From assembly GCF_001314875.1 (NCBI RefSeq), contig NZ_LJZS01000002.1, positions 248,001 through 312,000 on the forward strand: a stretch of DNA of 64,000 bases, read 5' to 3'. The translations under genes and the position numbers were made by a program. This stretch comes from Halomonas sp. HL-48 (lineage in GTDB: Bacteria; Pseudomonadota; Gammaproteobacteria; Pseudomonadales; Halomonadaceae). The notes under the pieces are model-generated. The model saw only the letters and a list, made by a program, of their open reading frames with translations, ran no database searches and had not been told where the DNA came from. Positions 26,668-35,947 of this stretch are shown piece after piece; positions within the stretch are counted from its first letter, which is position 1, and every line of letters begins with the position of its first letter.

Positions 26668-28392
26668 ATGACGCCGTTACCGCTTGTGAGTGCCTTTATG
26701 CCCGCCCCTCGCCCCAAAACCCTCGCCGAGCTTCAGCGCTGGCGTCGTCTTCGCACCCGCCGCCGCTGGTACAAACGCAGCTTTCGCCTCCAGGTCATGG
26801 TGCTGGTGGGGCTGCTGCTGGCGGGCATGCTGTTGGCCCAGGGCACCTACCTGAATCACCGTAAAGCCGAGATCATCAGTACGCAAATGGGCGAGCGGGC
26901 CTTGGCGGTGGCCAAGACGGTGGCGTCGATGCCCGAGCTGATTGAGGCCTTTGACGACGATAATCCCGCCAGCGTCATCCAGCCGATTGCCGAGCGCGTG
27001 CGACGTGAAACCGGGGCGCGCTATGTCGTCGTCGGCAACACCCAAAGCGTGCGCTATTCGCACCCCGTTGCCGAGCGCATTGGTCTGACCATGGTGGGCG
27101 GTGATAATGCGCCAGCGCTTGAGGACGGTGAGTCCTACGTGTCTGAAGCAACCGGCACACTGGGCACCGCCATGCGCGGAAAAACCCCGGTGCTCGACGA
27201 GGCGGGCAACATCATCGGCATTGTCTCGGTGGGCTTTATGCTCGACCGCGTCGAGATGGATATAGCGCGTTATAACAGCCTGGGCTGGGGGCTGGTCGCG
27301 TTGATGATCGTGTTGGGGTTTGCCGGCGCCTACTGGCTTTCCCAGCATCTCAAGCGCGTCATTCTGGGTCTGGAACCCTACGAAATTGCCCGTTTGGCGA
27401 TGGAGAAAGAAGCCATTTTGCAGTCGATTCACGAAGGCATCCTGGCGGTTAATCGCGAAGGCCAGATTACCCTGGTCAACCAGCAGGCGCGGCGCTTTCT
27501 GGGCCTGGCCGATGAGCACATTCTGCTTGGCCAGCCGATTCGCGAGGTGGTGCCTAACTCGCGGCTGCTGGAAGTACTCAAAAATGGCCAGCAGGAATTT
27601 GATGAGCAGATGTGGCTGGGCGACCATCCGGTGGTGGTCAACCGCGTGCCGATCATGCACGAAGGCGACATCGAGGGTGCGGTGGCGACCTTCCGCAGCC
27701 GCCGTGAGATAGTCGACCTTTCCCATGCGCTGACCCAGGCCAGCCGGGATGTGGATATGCTGCGCGCCCAGGCGCACGAGTTTTCCAACAAGCTATATAC
27801 CATTTCCGGCCTGCTCCAGCTCAAGCGCGTCGATGAAGCGCTCAAGCTGATTCATCAGGAAACCGAGCGGGCCCAGGCGCAAATGAGCTTCCTGATGCGC
27901 AGCGTCGCCGATACCGTGCTCAGCGGCACGCTGATGGGCAAGCTGACCCGCGCCCGCGAGCTGGGTGTCAGTCTGGAAATCGATGAGCAAAGCTCGCTTG
28001 GCTGCCCGTTAACGCCGACTGGCCAGGAGGTCATGATGAGCGTGGTCGGCAACCTGCTGGATAACGCCTGCCACGCCGCCCTTAACGGGCCGAACGAACC
28101 GCCCCGCGTACGCCTGTTCTTCACCGACCTGGGCGAGCAACTGTTGATCGAGGTTGAAGACAATGGCGCCGGCGTGCCGCCTGAAAACGTCGACGCGATT
28201 TTCAGCGAAGGCTTCTCGACCAAGACCGGCCAGCATCAGGGCATTGGCCTGGCGCTGGTGGCGCGGCTGTGTCGTCAGCATGGCGGTACGGTGACGCTTG
28301 AGGACGGCGAGCTGGGCGGTGCCTGCTTTATCGCCGTGCTCGACCGCTCGCTGTGTGTCCGCGTGGACCCGCCATCGCCCGTGGTAAGCTAA
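26668..28392 (+). CDS. CitA/DcuS-type sensor histidine kinase
   Basis: Membrane kinase of up to 574 residues. A basic N-terminus precedes a first membrane helix (about 45-62), a periplasmic PDC sensor domain (to about 205), a second helix (GLVALMIVLGFAGAYWLSQ), a cytoplasmic PAS domain, then a SpoOB-type H-box with H370 in AHEFSNKLYTISGLLQL, and an ATPase domain with DNACHAA, EDNGAGV and GIGLALVARL. This group senses di- or tricarboxylates outside the cell. Start could also be ATG 26698; no ribosome-binding site decides it. The response regulator follows, and a tctCBA transporter after that, so citrate-like acids are the likely signal. Confidence 0.88.
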   Translation: MTPLPLVSAFMPAPRPKTLAELQRWRRLRTRRRWYKRSFRLQVMVLVGLLLAGMLLAQGTYLNHRKAEIISTQMGERALAVAKTVASMPELIEAFDDDNPASVIQPIAERVRRETGARYVVVGNTQSVRYSHPVAERIGLTMVGGDNAPALEDGESYVSEATGTLGTAMRGKTPVLDEAGNIIGIVSVGFMLDRVEMDIARYNSLGWGLVALMIVLGFAGAYWLSQHLKRVILGLEPYEIARLAMEKEAILQSIHEGILAVNREGQITLVNQQARRFLGLADEHILLGQPIREVVPNSRLLEVLKNGQQEFDEQMWLGDHPVVVNRVPIMHEGDIEGAVATFRSRREIVDLSHALTQASRDVDMLRAQAHEFSNKLYTISGLLQLKRVDEALKLIHQETERAQAQMSFLMRSVADTVLSGTLMGKLTRARELGVSLEIDEQSSLGCPLTPTGQEVMMSVVGNLLDNACHAALNGPNEPPRVRLFFTDLGEQLLIEVEDNGAGVPPENVDAIFSEGFSTKTGQHQGIGLALVARLCRQHGGTVTLEDGELGGACFIAVLDRSLCVRVDPPSPVVS

Positions 28393-28449
28393 ACGGCCTG
28401 TGATTAACTAATATCAACAATGACACCATCGCGGCACAAAGGGAGCGTC

Positions 28450-29181
28450 ATGTCGGCAAACGAGTACGGTATTCTGGTGGTGGAGGACGACTTTCGCATT
28501 GCCGATATTCATCGTGCGTTTATCGAGCAGAGCGAAGGGTTCGCGGTGGTCGCCGTGGCCCGCAACGGGGCGGAAGCACGCGAGCAAATGGCCCGTCACG
28601 CCTCTGCCATTCAACTGGTCCTGCTGGATGCGTATCTGCCCGATGTGGAAGGCCTGGAGCTACTCTGGGCGCTGCGTCGCGATTACGTCCAGGTGGATAT
28701 CGTCATGGTGACCGCCGCGCGGGAGGTAGACACCATCAGCGAGGCGCTGCGCGGCGGGGTGTTTGACTACCTGATCAAACCCATCGAGGCCAGCCGCATG
28801 CAGCAGATGCTGGCGCGTTTCCGCCGTGAGCGGGCAGCACTGGCTTGCCGTGACGAAATGAACCAGGCCGAGCTCGATCAGGTCCTGTCCCGCGCGCAGC
28901 CGGTGGAAGCGAGCCCGACCAGCGGGCGGAGTTTGCCTAAAGGCATTGATCGCCTGACCTTGCGCTCGGTGGTAGAAGCGCTCAAGGACGCCCGCCAGCC
29001 GCTGGCCGCCACCCAGGTGGCGCAGGCCATGGGCGCAAGCCGCTCCACCGCGCGGCGCTATCTGGAATTTTTGGTATCGGTGCAAGTGGTCGACGCAGAA
29101 TTGGGCTACGGTGATGTAGGTAGGCCCGAACGACGTTACCGTTTGCAGGCGGATACCAACGGGTGGCTGGATGGCCTTTGA
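28450..29181 (+). CDS. CitB/DcuR-type response regulator
   Basis: 243 residues. Receiver domain 1-125 with the acidic pocket VVEDD, phosphoacceptor D60 (VLLDAYLPDVEGLELL) and K in YLIKPIEA. The C-terminal half has the helix-turn-helix of this family, LAATQVAQAMGASRSTARRY, and GDVGRPERRYRL. Start ATG 28450 has GGGAG upstream; an in-frame ATG at 28420 does not. Partner of the kinase 57 bp upstream; by position it should activate tctCBA, whose upstream region carries a direct repeat. Confidence 0.9.
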   Translation: MSANEYGILVVEDDFRIADIHRAFIEQSEGFAVVAVARNGAEAREQMARHASAIQLVLLDAYLPDVEGLELLWALRRDYVQVDIVMVTAAREVDTISEALRGGVFDYLIKPIEASRMQQMLARFRRERAALACRDEMNQAELDQVLSRAQPVEASPTSGRSLPKGIDRLTLRSVVEALKDARQPLAATQVAQAMGASRSTARRYLEFLVSVQVVDAELGYGDVGRPERRYRLQADTNGWLDGL

Positions 29182-29301
29182 AGGGGTGCTGCACAGCGCC
29201 TGTGAACACAATGAACAAAATGGCCAGAATGCTCTTTTTGTGTTTTATGTTCAGAAGCTTGTTGGCGGGATAGGGTTCTTTTAACGTTCGCGGCGTACAC
29301 C

Positions 29302-29346
29302 ACACAACAACATCAATTACATCAATACCTACACAACAACATTGAT
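29302..29346 (+). promoter_or_regulatory. Direct repeat upstream of tctC
   Basis: ACACAACAACATCAAT (29302-29317) and ACACAACAACATTGAT (29331-29346), 14 of 16 bases alike, starts 29 bp apart. They end 17 bp before the tctC start. The position suggests either the regulator site of the adjacent CitB-type protein or a 5' leader element. Confidence 0.4.
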
Positions 29347-29363
29347 AAGTGGAGAACGTCATC

Positions 29364-30362
29364 ATGCCATTGCTTTCTATCAAGCGCCTTAGCGTCATTG
29401 CTTTGCCATTCGCCGCGCTCAGCGCTATTGCTGGCCATGTCCAGGCCCAAGAGTGGACGCCCGATGGTTCCGTCGAGTTCGTCGCCCCTGCTAACCCTGG
29501 TGGCGGTTGGGACACGCTTGTGCGCACCATGTCGCGCGTGATTCAGCAAGAAGAACTCGCCGACGAACGCTTTGCCGCTATTAACGTACCCGGTGGTGGC
29601 GGTGCCGTTGCTTGGGCGCAGGTCGCCCGCGACGAAGGCAACCCCCAGAAGCTGTTTGCCACCAGCCCGCCGATGATTTTGGTGCCGCTGGCAGGCGCCT
29701 CGCGCCATGACCACACCGACTTCACGCCCATCGCACGGATCAATACTGACTACTCCATCGTGCTGGTAGACGCGGATTCCGACTATGAAACGCTGGAAGA
29801 CCTGCTCACCGCGCTGGAAGAAGATCCCAACCTGAGTGTGGGTGGCGGTAGTGCGCCAGGTTCGATGGACCATATCTCGATTGCCGGGTTGGCCTCGGCG
29901 GCGGGTCTTGATGCGGCTGCCGTCAACTACGTTCCCTTCTCGGGCGGCGGCGATGCCATGACGAACCTCATGGGTGGGCATATTGAAGCGGTGATCGGTG
30001 GTGCCGGTGAAGCCGTGGGCCAGCTTGGTGACGATAGCGAGCTACGCGCCCTGGGGGTCTCTTCCGAAGAGCGTCTTGGCGGCGCGTTAAGCGATGTGCC
30101 GACCTATCAGGAGCAAGGCTACGACTACACCTTCGATATCTGGCGCGGTGTGATGGGAGCACCCGACATGCCCGAAGAAGCGGTGGCCTATTATGAAGAC
30201 CTGTTCACCGAGATGATGGAAACCGACAGCTGGCGCGAAGCGAGTGACCAGTTGGGCTGGATTGATTCCTACCAGGATAGCGAAACCTTCGGTAATTTCC
30301 TGGATGAGCAGCAGGCCGAATTCAAGGATGTGCTGAGTGAACTGGGTTTGCTGAGCGAATAA
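29364..30362 (+). CDS. tctC: Tripartite tricarboxylate transporter substrate-binding protein
   Basis: 332-residue periplasmic binding protein (TctC/Bug family). Signal peptide ends around HVQAQE; mature part begins EWTPDGSVEFVAPANPGGGW, where the PxxPGGxxD-like loop that holds the carboxylate ligand is seen as ANPGGGWDT. Start ATG 29364 follows GGAGA. It is the first of three genes coding a complete TTT transporter, tctC-tctB-tctA, downstream of a carboxylate-type two-component system. Citrate is the classic substrate, but other di/tricarboxylates are possible. Confidence 0.88.
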   Translation: MPLLSIKRLSVIALPFAALSAIAGHVQAQEWTPDGSVEFVAPANPGGGWDTLVRTMSRVIQQEELADERFAAINVPGGGGAVAWAQVARDEGNPQKLFATSPPMILVPLAGASRHDHTDFTPIARINTDYSIVLVDADSDYETLEDLLTALEEDPNLSVGGGSAPGSMDHISIAGLASAAGLDAAAVNYVPFSGGGDAMTNLMGGHIEAVIGGAGEAVGQLGDDSELRALGVSSEERLGGALSDVPTYQEQGYDYTFDIWRGVMGAPDMPEEAVAYYEDLFTEMMETDSWREASDQLGWIDSYQDSETFGNFLDEQQAEFKDVLSELGLLSE

Positions 30363-30459
30363 TCCCCTTGTCTTGACGTGTACTTGCCCGGGGCCCTAGC
30401 GCCCTGGGCGGATACGCTATAACCGCGAGGAGTGTCCTGCTCCTTCGGAGAGATTTCCC

Positions 30460-30942
30460 ATGACACGATTGAATACCAACCAATGGCTGGCCGTGGTGCT
30501 GCTGGCTTTCTCGGTGCTGTATCTTGCCCTCGCCTGGCAGGTACCGGCATTCCCGATGCCGCGGCCGGTTGATTCTGACCTGTTACCGAAAGTGCTGGGC
30601 GGCTTGCTTGCACTACTCTCGGTATGCCTTTTCTTTGAAAAGCCTGCGGCGCAGGAAGTGGATGATGAGCCGGAAGATACCACCCAGCATGGCCCGTTCT
30701 GGCTGTCTCCCTGGGGGCGGGTGATCGTGACCTCAGTAGCCATTGCTGTCTATGCTGCCGTGCTGGTGCCGCTGGGGTTTGTGCTGGCCTCCGGGCTGCT
30801 CTCTGTGGGCTTAACGCATTATTACGGCTATCGCCGCCACGGAATTAATATCGCCTGTTCACTGAGCGTTGTGCTGGGTCTTTACCTAATCATGACGAAA
30901 GTGATGGATGTCTATCTGCCGACCGGTGTGCTGCCGATTTAA
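30460..30942 (+). CDS. tctB: Tripartite tricarboxylate transporter small membrane subunit
   Basis: 160 residues with about four membrane segments (for example WLAVVLLAFSVLYLALAWQV and the pair around GVILVTSVAIAVYAAVLVPL-like sequence at 85-108). Partner of TctA in the inner membrane. GGAGAG precedes the start. The 97-bp gap to tctC is longer than that to tctA. Confidence 0.85.
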   Translation: MTRLNTNQWLAVVLLAFSVLYLALAWQVPAFPMPRPVDSDLLPKVLGGLLALLSVCLFFEKPAAQEVDDEPEDTTQHGPFWLSPWGRVIVTSVAIAVYAAVLVPLGFVLASGLLSVGLTHYYGYRRHGINIACSLSVVLGLYLIMTKVMDVYLPTGVLPI

Positions 30943-30991
30943 CTGAGCCGTTTGAGTCGACTCGCATGGTGGGTCGTCGGGAGTAAATCCT

Positions 30992-32488
30992 ATGGAAGCG
31001 TTTAATAATCTCATGTACGGCTTTGGCATCGCGCTTGAGCCGATCAATATCGCCTACGTTTTTGCCGGTGTGTTTGCCGGGACGATCATCGGTATGCTGC
31101 CGGGGCTGGGTCCGATCAGCGCGTTGGCACTGATGATTCCGATTACCTTTTCCATGGACCCTTCCTCAGGACTGATCTTGATGGCCGGGGTTTATTATGG
31201 GGCTATTTTTGGCGGCTCTACGTCGTCGATTCTGCTTAACGCCCCTGGCGTGGCAGGTACGGTCGCCACTTCGTTTGACGGCTATCCCATGGCCAAAAAG
31301 GGCCTCGCCGGTAAAGCGCTGGCGATTGCCGCCTATTCGTCGTTTGTGGGTGGCACCATTTCCGTTGTGTTCTTGATGCTGGTGGCGCCGCTGCTTTCCA
31401 AGGTGGCAGTGAGCTTTGGCCCACCGGAATATTTTGCGCTGATGGTGCTTGGCCTCACCGCCGTGGTATCGCTTTCCGATAAGTCGCTGGTCAAGGGGCT
31501 GATTGCCGCCGTGGTGGGGGTGATCATCTCGATTGTGGGCATCGATATGCAGACCGGCACCGAGCGCTTCACGTTCGGTTCCGCCCATCTGTTGGATGGC
31601 ATTGATTTTCTGGTGGTCGCACTCGGTGTGTTTGCCCTGGCCGAGGTGTTTTACATGCTGCTGCGCGGTGGTGGCGGTAAGGAAAAGCCACGCAACGCCA
31701 TTGGCTCGTTAAAGCTTTCGCGGTCCGAAGTGAAGGAAATCGCGGGCCCGGTGGGCCGCAGCTCGGTGCTCGGGTTCTTCACTGGGGTGCTTCCAGGGGC
31801 TGGGGCCACCATTGGCTCGTTTTTGGGCTACAGCATGGAAAAGCGCCTGGCCAAAGATGGCGACACCTTTGGGACCGGTAATATTAAAGGCGTGGCTGCC
31901 CCCGAGGCCGCCAACAACGCGGCCTGCACCGGGTCCTTTGTGCCGCTGCTCACCCTTGGCGTGCCCGGCTCGGGTACCACGGCGGTCCTGCTGGGTGCAC
32001 TGTTGGTGATGGGCGTCAATCCTGGGCCGGCGATGATGGAGCAGCGCCCCGATGTGTTCTGGGGGGTTGTTGCGAGTATGTACATCGGCAACATCTTCCT
32101 GCTGGTGCTCAACCTGCCGCTGATTCCGCTGATCGCCAAGATACTCGACCTGCCGCGCCCGCTGCTGCTGTCGATGATTCTTATCTTCTGCATGATTGGC
32201 GTTTATGGGCTGAGCTTTAGCGTGTTCGACCTATTCCTGCTGCTCGGCTTCGGCCTGATCGGTTTGGGCATGCGACTGTTTGGCTTCCCGGCAGCGCCTT
32301 TGATTCTGGCGCTGATTCTAGGCAGCCTGATGGAAGAGTCCATGCGCCGTGCGCTGCAGATTTCCGGCGGCGATTGGAGCATCTTTATCGCTAAGCCGAT
32401 TGCGCTGGGACTGTTGTCCTTGGCGCTGCTGTCACTGTTCATGCCGATGTTCAAGAAGCTCCGCAAGCGCAAGGCACTAAATAGCTAG
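30992..32488 (+). CDS. tctA: Tripartite tricarboxylate transporter large membrane subunit
   Basis: 498 residues, about 12 membrane helices. TctA family signatures: GTIIGMLPGLGPISALALMI near the N-terminus, YGAIFGGSTSSILLNAPG, and the inverted second copy GFFTGVLPGAGATIGSFLGY and GVAAPEAANNAACTGSFVPL. Together with tctB forms the sodium- or proton-coupled channel. A strong terminator follows, so tctCBA is one unit. Confidence 0.92.
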   Translation: MEAFNNLMYGFGIALEPINIAYVFAGVFAGTIIGMLPGLGPISALALMIPITFSMDPSSGLILMAGVYYGAIFGGSTSSILLNAPGVAGTVATSFDGYPMAKKGLAGKALAIAAYSSFVGGTISVVFLMLVAPLLSKVAVSFGPPEYFALMVLGLTAVVSLSDKSLVKGLIAAVVGVIISIVGIDMQTGTERFTFGSAHLLDGIDFLVVALGVFALAEVFYMLLRGGGGKEKPRNAIGSLKLSRSEVKEIAGPVGRSSVLGFFTGVLPGAGATIGSFLGYSMEKRLAKDGDTFGTGNIKGVAAPEAANNAACTGSFVPLLTLGVPGSGTTAVLLGALLVMGVNPGPAMMEQRPDVFWGVVASMYIGNIFLLVLNLPLIPLIAKILDLPRPLLLSMILIFCMIGVYGLSFSVFDLFLLLGFGLIGLGMRLFGFPAAPLILALILGSLMEESMRRALQISGGDWSIFIAKPIALGLLSLALLSLFMPMFKKLRKRKALNS

Positions 32489-32547
32489 GAAGGTATAACC
32501 AGGTACGTCATTCAGCGAAGTTCGTTCGTAACGAATGCGTGTCAGGT

Positions 32548-32581
32548 AAAGCGCCCTGGGTGGTCCCCGGGGCGCTTTTTT
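32548..32581 (+). terminator. Intrinsic terminator of tctCBA
   Basis: AAGCGCCCTGGG and CCCGGGGCGCTT pair with one G-T wobble around a short loop and run into TTTTTT. About 60 bp after the tctA stop. Confidence 0.88.
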
Positions 32582-32608
32582 AATGGGTGCCCGCTGATGG
32601 TGCGGCAA

Positions 32609-32666
32609 ATGCTATTGGTGCATGACGAGCGTGCTCTGACAGGGTGTGGGCGCGCTATTTTAGTGC
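32609..32666 (+). promoter_or_regulatory. NtrC-like enhancer sites upstream of urtA
   Basis: GCGCTATTTTAGTGC (32652-32666) is a symmetrical match to the NtrC site GCRCY-N5-RGTGC. A second, weaker site ATGCTATTGGTGCAT lies at 32609-32623. Their centres fall about 110 and 153 bp before the start predicted from the sigma-54 promoter, the spacing known from glnA-type promoters. Confidence 0.7.
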
Positions 32667-32741
32667 ATCTGTGGGTTTTTGGTTTTTTAAGCGTAAGCTT
32701 AAGTAACTGATTCTGCTTTTATAAGTCGTTGATGTGCCAAT

Positions 32742-32758
32742 TTGGCGCAACCCTTGCA
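32742..32758 (+). promoter_or_regulatory. Sigma-54 promoter of the urt operon
   Basis: TTGGCGCAACCCTTGCA has the invariant GG (32744-32745) and GC (32756-32757) ten bases apart, consistent with TGGCAC-N5-TTGC. It is about 100 bp before the urtA start. The 366-bp gap before urtA holds this promoter and the NtrC sites and no gene. Confidence 0.85.
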
Positions 32759-32854
32759 GATTACTTGTTGTTCGTGGACGTGTCCCGGCGCTTGGCGTTT
32801 GGTACACGAGGCCAATAAACAAGCCCCCAGCATAAGGGGTGCAAGGAGATTCAA

Positions 32855-34213
32855 GTGACCACTTTCCTACGCAAGACACACCCGACAACCTCTCGACTGT
32901 TTACCACCGCGCTGCTCAGCGCCGCCGTCATGGGGGCTAGCGCCCAGGCATTTGCCCAGGAAGACGACGACCCGATCAAGGTTGGTATCCTGCACTCGCT
33001 GTCCGGCACCATGGCGATCAGCGAGACCGTGCTCAAGGACACCGTCGAGCTGCTGATCGAGCAGCAGAACGAAGCAGGCGGCCTGCTGGGTCGCGAGATC
33101 GAACCCGTCGTGGTTGACCCCGCCTCCGACTGGCCGCTGTTTGCCGAGCGCGCCCGTGAGCTGCTCGAGCAGGAAGAAGTCGATGTCATCTTCGGCAACT
33201 GGACCTCGGTATCGCGCAAGTCGGTACTGCCGGTGGTGGAAGAACTCAACGGTCTGCTGTTCTACCCGGTGCAGTATGAAGGCGAAGAGTCTTCGGAAAA
33301 CGTCTTCTACACCGGCGCCGCTCCCAACCAGCAGGCGATCCCCGCGGTCAACTACCTGCATGACGAAGTGGGCGTGGAGCGCTGGGTGCTGGCCGGTACC
33401 GACTACGTTTACCCGCGTACCACCAACCGTATCCTCGAAGCCTATCTGAAAGAAGAATTTGACGTGGCCGATGAAGACATCATGGTCAACTACACGCCCT
33501 TTGGTCACTCCGATTGGCAGAATATCGTCTCGGAAATCGGCCGCTTCGGCAGCGAAGGTAAGAAAACCGCCGTGGTCTCCACGGTTAACGGTGATGCCAA
33601 CGTGCCGTTCTACCGCGAGCTGGGTAACCAGGGCATCGACGCGGCGGATATCCCCGTGGTCGCTTTCTCGGTGGGCGAGCAGGAACTGACCGGGATCGAT
33701 ACCGCACCGCTGGTCGGCCACCTGGCGGCCTGGAACTACTTCATGAGCGTGGATAGTGACGCCAACTACGAGTTTATCGACGCCTGGATTGAGCATACCG
33801 GTGAAGACGACGCCGTGACCAACGACCCGATGGAAGCCCACTACATCGGCTTCAACATGTGGGTAGAGGCCGTGGAGAAAGCCGGTACTACCGATGTGGA
33901 TGCGGTCAAGGAAGCAATTATTGGTGTGACCGTGCCCAACCTGTCGGGCGGCTCAGCGGCAATGATGCCTAACCACCACATCACCAAGCCGGTCATGATT
34001 GGGGAAATTCAGGATGACGGTCAGTTCGCCGTGGTTTGGGAAACCCCCTCTACCGTTGCGGGCGATGCGTGGTCGGACTACCTGCCGGGCTCGCGGGACT
34101 TGATCAGCGACTGGCGTAAGCCGATGGAATGCGGCAACTACAACGTGGCGGAAAACCGCTGCATGGGTAGTGATGCCGAAGAGCAGGCCGAAGAAGCGCT
34201 TGCTGAAGACTGA
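32855..34213 (+). CDS. urtA: Urea ABC transporter substrate-binding protein
   Basis: 452-residue periplasmic protein with a signal peptide to ASAQAFAQ. The mature start IKVGILHSLSGTMAISE and the following LGREIEPVVVDPASDWP are typical of UrtA/AmiC-like branched amino-acid-type binding proteins; MEAHYIGFNMWVEAVEKAGT is a UrtA block. Translation begins at GTG 32855 after AGGAGA. It binds urea and delivers it to UrtBC. Assignment is secured by urtBCDE and the urease genes downstream. A GC-rich hairpin follows the stop. Confidence 0.93.
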   Translation: MTTFLRKTHPTTSRLFTTALLSAAVMGASAQAFAQEDDDPIKVGILHSLSGTMAISETVLKDTVELLIEQQNEAGGLLGREIEPVVVDPASDWPLFAERARELLEQEEVDVIFGNWTSVSRKSVLPVVEELNGLLFYPVQYEGEESSENVFYTGAAPNQQAIPAVNYLHDEVGVERWVLAGTDYVYPRTTNRILEAYLKEEFDVADEDIMVNYTPFGHSDWQNIVSEIGRFGSEGKKTAVVSTVNGDANVPFYRELGNQGIDAADIPVVAFSVGEQELTGIDTAPLVGHLAAWNYFMSVDSDANYEFIDAWIEHTGEDDAVTNDPMEAHYIGFNMWVEAVEKAGTTDVDAVKEAIIGVTVPNLSGGSAAMMPNHHITKPVMIGEIQDDGQFAVVWETPSTVAGDAWSDYLPGSRDLISDWRKPMECGNYNVAENRCMGSDAEEQAEEALAED

Positions 34214-34220
34214 TATACCC

Positions 34221-34240
34221 GGGGCGGCGCAAGCCGCCCC
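34221..34240 (+). terminator. Hairpin between urtA and urtB (attenuator or mRNA stabiliser)
   Basis: GGGGCGGC-GCAA-GCCGCCCC, 8-bp perfect stem with a stable GNRA tetraloop, without a T-run. After a binding-protein gene such hairpins usually protect the 3' end and keep its expression above that of the membrane genes. Confidence 0.6.
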
Positions 34241-34327
34241 ATTGTGTTAATGCATCACCTTATTCATTCACCTGCGCGCTGGCCGATGAGGGCAGCGTGC
34301 AGGGCACGCCACTCAAAGGATTCACTC

Positions 34328-35941
34328 ATGAGGATTCCTTGCTACGCCGTTACCACAAGGATCGTCACCTGCCTGCTGATTAGCCTGCTGAGCTGGCTGC
34401 CGATGACGGCGGCGGCTCAGGAACAGGACGGCCAGGCGTTACTCGAAGCGTTGGATACGCGCTCATTTGACGATAAATCAGAAGCCATTACCGCCATTAT
34501 CGAAAGCGAGCACGAGCGAGCCGACGTGTGGTTGCAGGCGCTGCTGGACAGCGATTTACAGCGTCTGAAAGACGACGGCCGCTTCGTGATCGCAGTGGAC
34601 AGTGCGGGGCTGGACGTTTCGATAGAAGACGCCATAACCGGCGAGTCGATGGACGATGTGACCCGCCGCGACCTGGACCGCCTGACCATCAACAACGCGT
34701 TGCGCAGCCAGTTGCGCTCGGCGATTTCGCTGGTGGAGTTGTACGCCGGTGACCGCGACGCCCGCCTGGACGCAGCGGAGGGTCTGATTGGCGACGTCGA
34801 AGAAGATCAGGTTGAGCCGCTCACCAACCGGCTGGACGAAGAGCCTTCGGCGGCGGTACGCGACCGGTTGAATCAAGCCTTGGCGGTCTATCGCCTGAAT
34901 CAGGGCGACGTCGAGGCAGTAGAGGTGCTGTCGGGCAGCCTGAATAGCAACATCCGGGTGGCGCTGAATCGCGCCGCCCAATCGGATGATCCGCTGGTGG
35001 TCGATGCGGCCACCGCCGCGCTGGCTGATATCGAGCAAAATCTCAAGATCAGTCGCGCTGCTGAAACGCTCTACTTCGGGCTTTCCATGGGGTCGGTGTT
35101 GGTGCTGGCAGCCATTGGCCTGGCGATCACCTTTGGCGTGATGGGTGTGATCAATATGGCCCACGGCGAGCTGATCATGCTGGGTGCCTACACCACCTGG
35201 GCCATGCAGCAGTTGCTACCTGGCCAGCCGGGGCTAGCGCTGATACTCGCCATTCCGGCCGGCTTTATGGTGTCCGCACTGGTGGGTGTGGCGATAGAGC
35301 GTGGCGTTATTCAGTTTCTCAAAGGCCGCCCGCTGGAAACGTTGCTGGCGACGTTCGGTGTCAGCCTGATTCTCCAGCAGCTGGTGCGCACGGTGATCTC
35401 GCCACAAAATCGTACCGTTATCACACCTGAGTGGATGAGCGGTTCGCTGGTGGTTAACGATGCCCTGTCGCTCACGCTGAATCGAATGTATGTGATTGGT
35501 TTTGCGCTGGTGGTATTTGCGGCGCTGATCCTGGTAATGCGCCGCACGCGATTAGGGCTTGAAGTCCGCGCCGTGACCCAGAACCGCGCCATGGCGCGCT
35601 CCATGGGCATTCGCGCAACGCGGGTCGATATCATGACCTTCGCGCTGGGCTCAGGTGTCGCCGGGCTGGCTGGCGTGGCGCTGTCGCAGCTGACCAATGT
35701 TGGTCCCAACCTCGGCCAGAGCTACATCATCGACTCCTTCATGGTGGTGGTGTTTGGTGGCGTCGGCAACCTGTGGGGCACGCTGGTGGCGGGCATGTCG
35801 CTGGGCGTGATCAACCAGGTGCTGGAGCCCTGGGCCGGAGCGGTACTGGCCAAGATCATCGTGCTGGTGTTTATCATTCTGTTTATTCAAAAGCGCCCCC
35901 GCGGACTCTTCCCGCAGAAAGGCCGGGCGGCGGAGGGCTAA
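34328..35941 (+). CDS. urtB: Urea ABC transporter permease UrtB
   Basis: 537 residues. A signal-like N-terminus (CLLISLLSWLPMTAAAQ) is followed by a periplasmic region of about 220 residues typical of UrtB, then a LivH-like membrane domain with about eight helices from LYFGLSMGSVLVLAAIGLAI; GVMGVINMAHGELIMLGAYT is the family block. I chose ATG 34328 with AAAGGA upstream; the frame is open from 34244 but the extra residues do not look like a leader. Next to urtC with a 6-bp gap. Confidence 0.92.
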   Translation: MRIPCYAVTTRIVTCLLISLLSWLPMTAAAQEQDGQALLEALDTRSFDDKSEAITAIIESEHERADVWLQALLDSDLQRLKDDGRFVIAVDSAGLDVSIEDAITGESMDDVTRRDLDRLTINNALRSQLRSAISLVELYAGDRDARLDAAEGLIGDVEEDQVEPLTNRLDEEPSAAVRDRLNQALAVYRLNQGDVEAVEVLSGSLNSNIRVALNRAAQSDDPLVVDAATAALADIEQNLKISRAAETLYFGLSMGSVLVLAAIGLAITFGVMGVINMAHGELIMLGAYTTWAMQQLLPGQPGLALILAIPAGFMVSALVGVAIERGVIQFLKGRPLETLLATFGVSLILQQLVRTVISPQNRTVITPEWMSGSLVVNDALSLTLNRMYVIGFALVVFAALILVMRRTRLGLEVRAVTQNRAMARSMGIRATRVDIMTFALGSGVAGLAGVALSQLTNVGPNLGQSYIIDSFMVVVFGGVGNLWGTLVAGMSLGVINQVLEPWAGAVLAKIIVLVFIILFIQKRPRGLFPQKGRAAEG

Positions 35942-35947
35942 TCGACT

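Noticed and set aside
26677..27777. 366-codon reverse frame opposite the CitA-type kinase
   Set aside because: Shadow frame; His-rich, low-complexity text typical of antisense of a GC-rich gene.
32489..32854. Riboswitch before urtA
   Set aside because: The gap is explained by a terminator, NtrC-like sites and a sigma-54 promoter; no conserved riboswitch core was seen.
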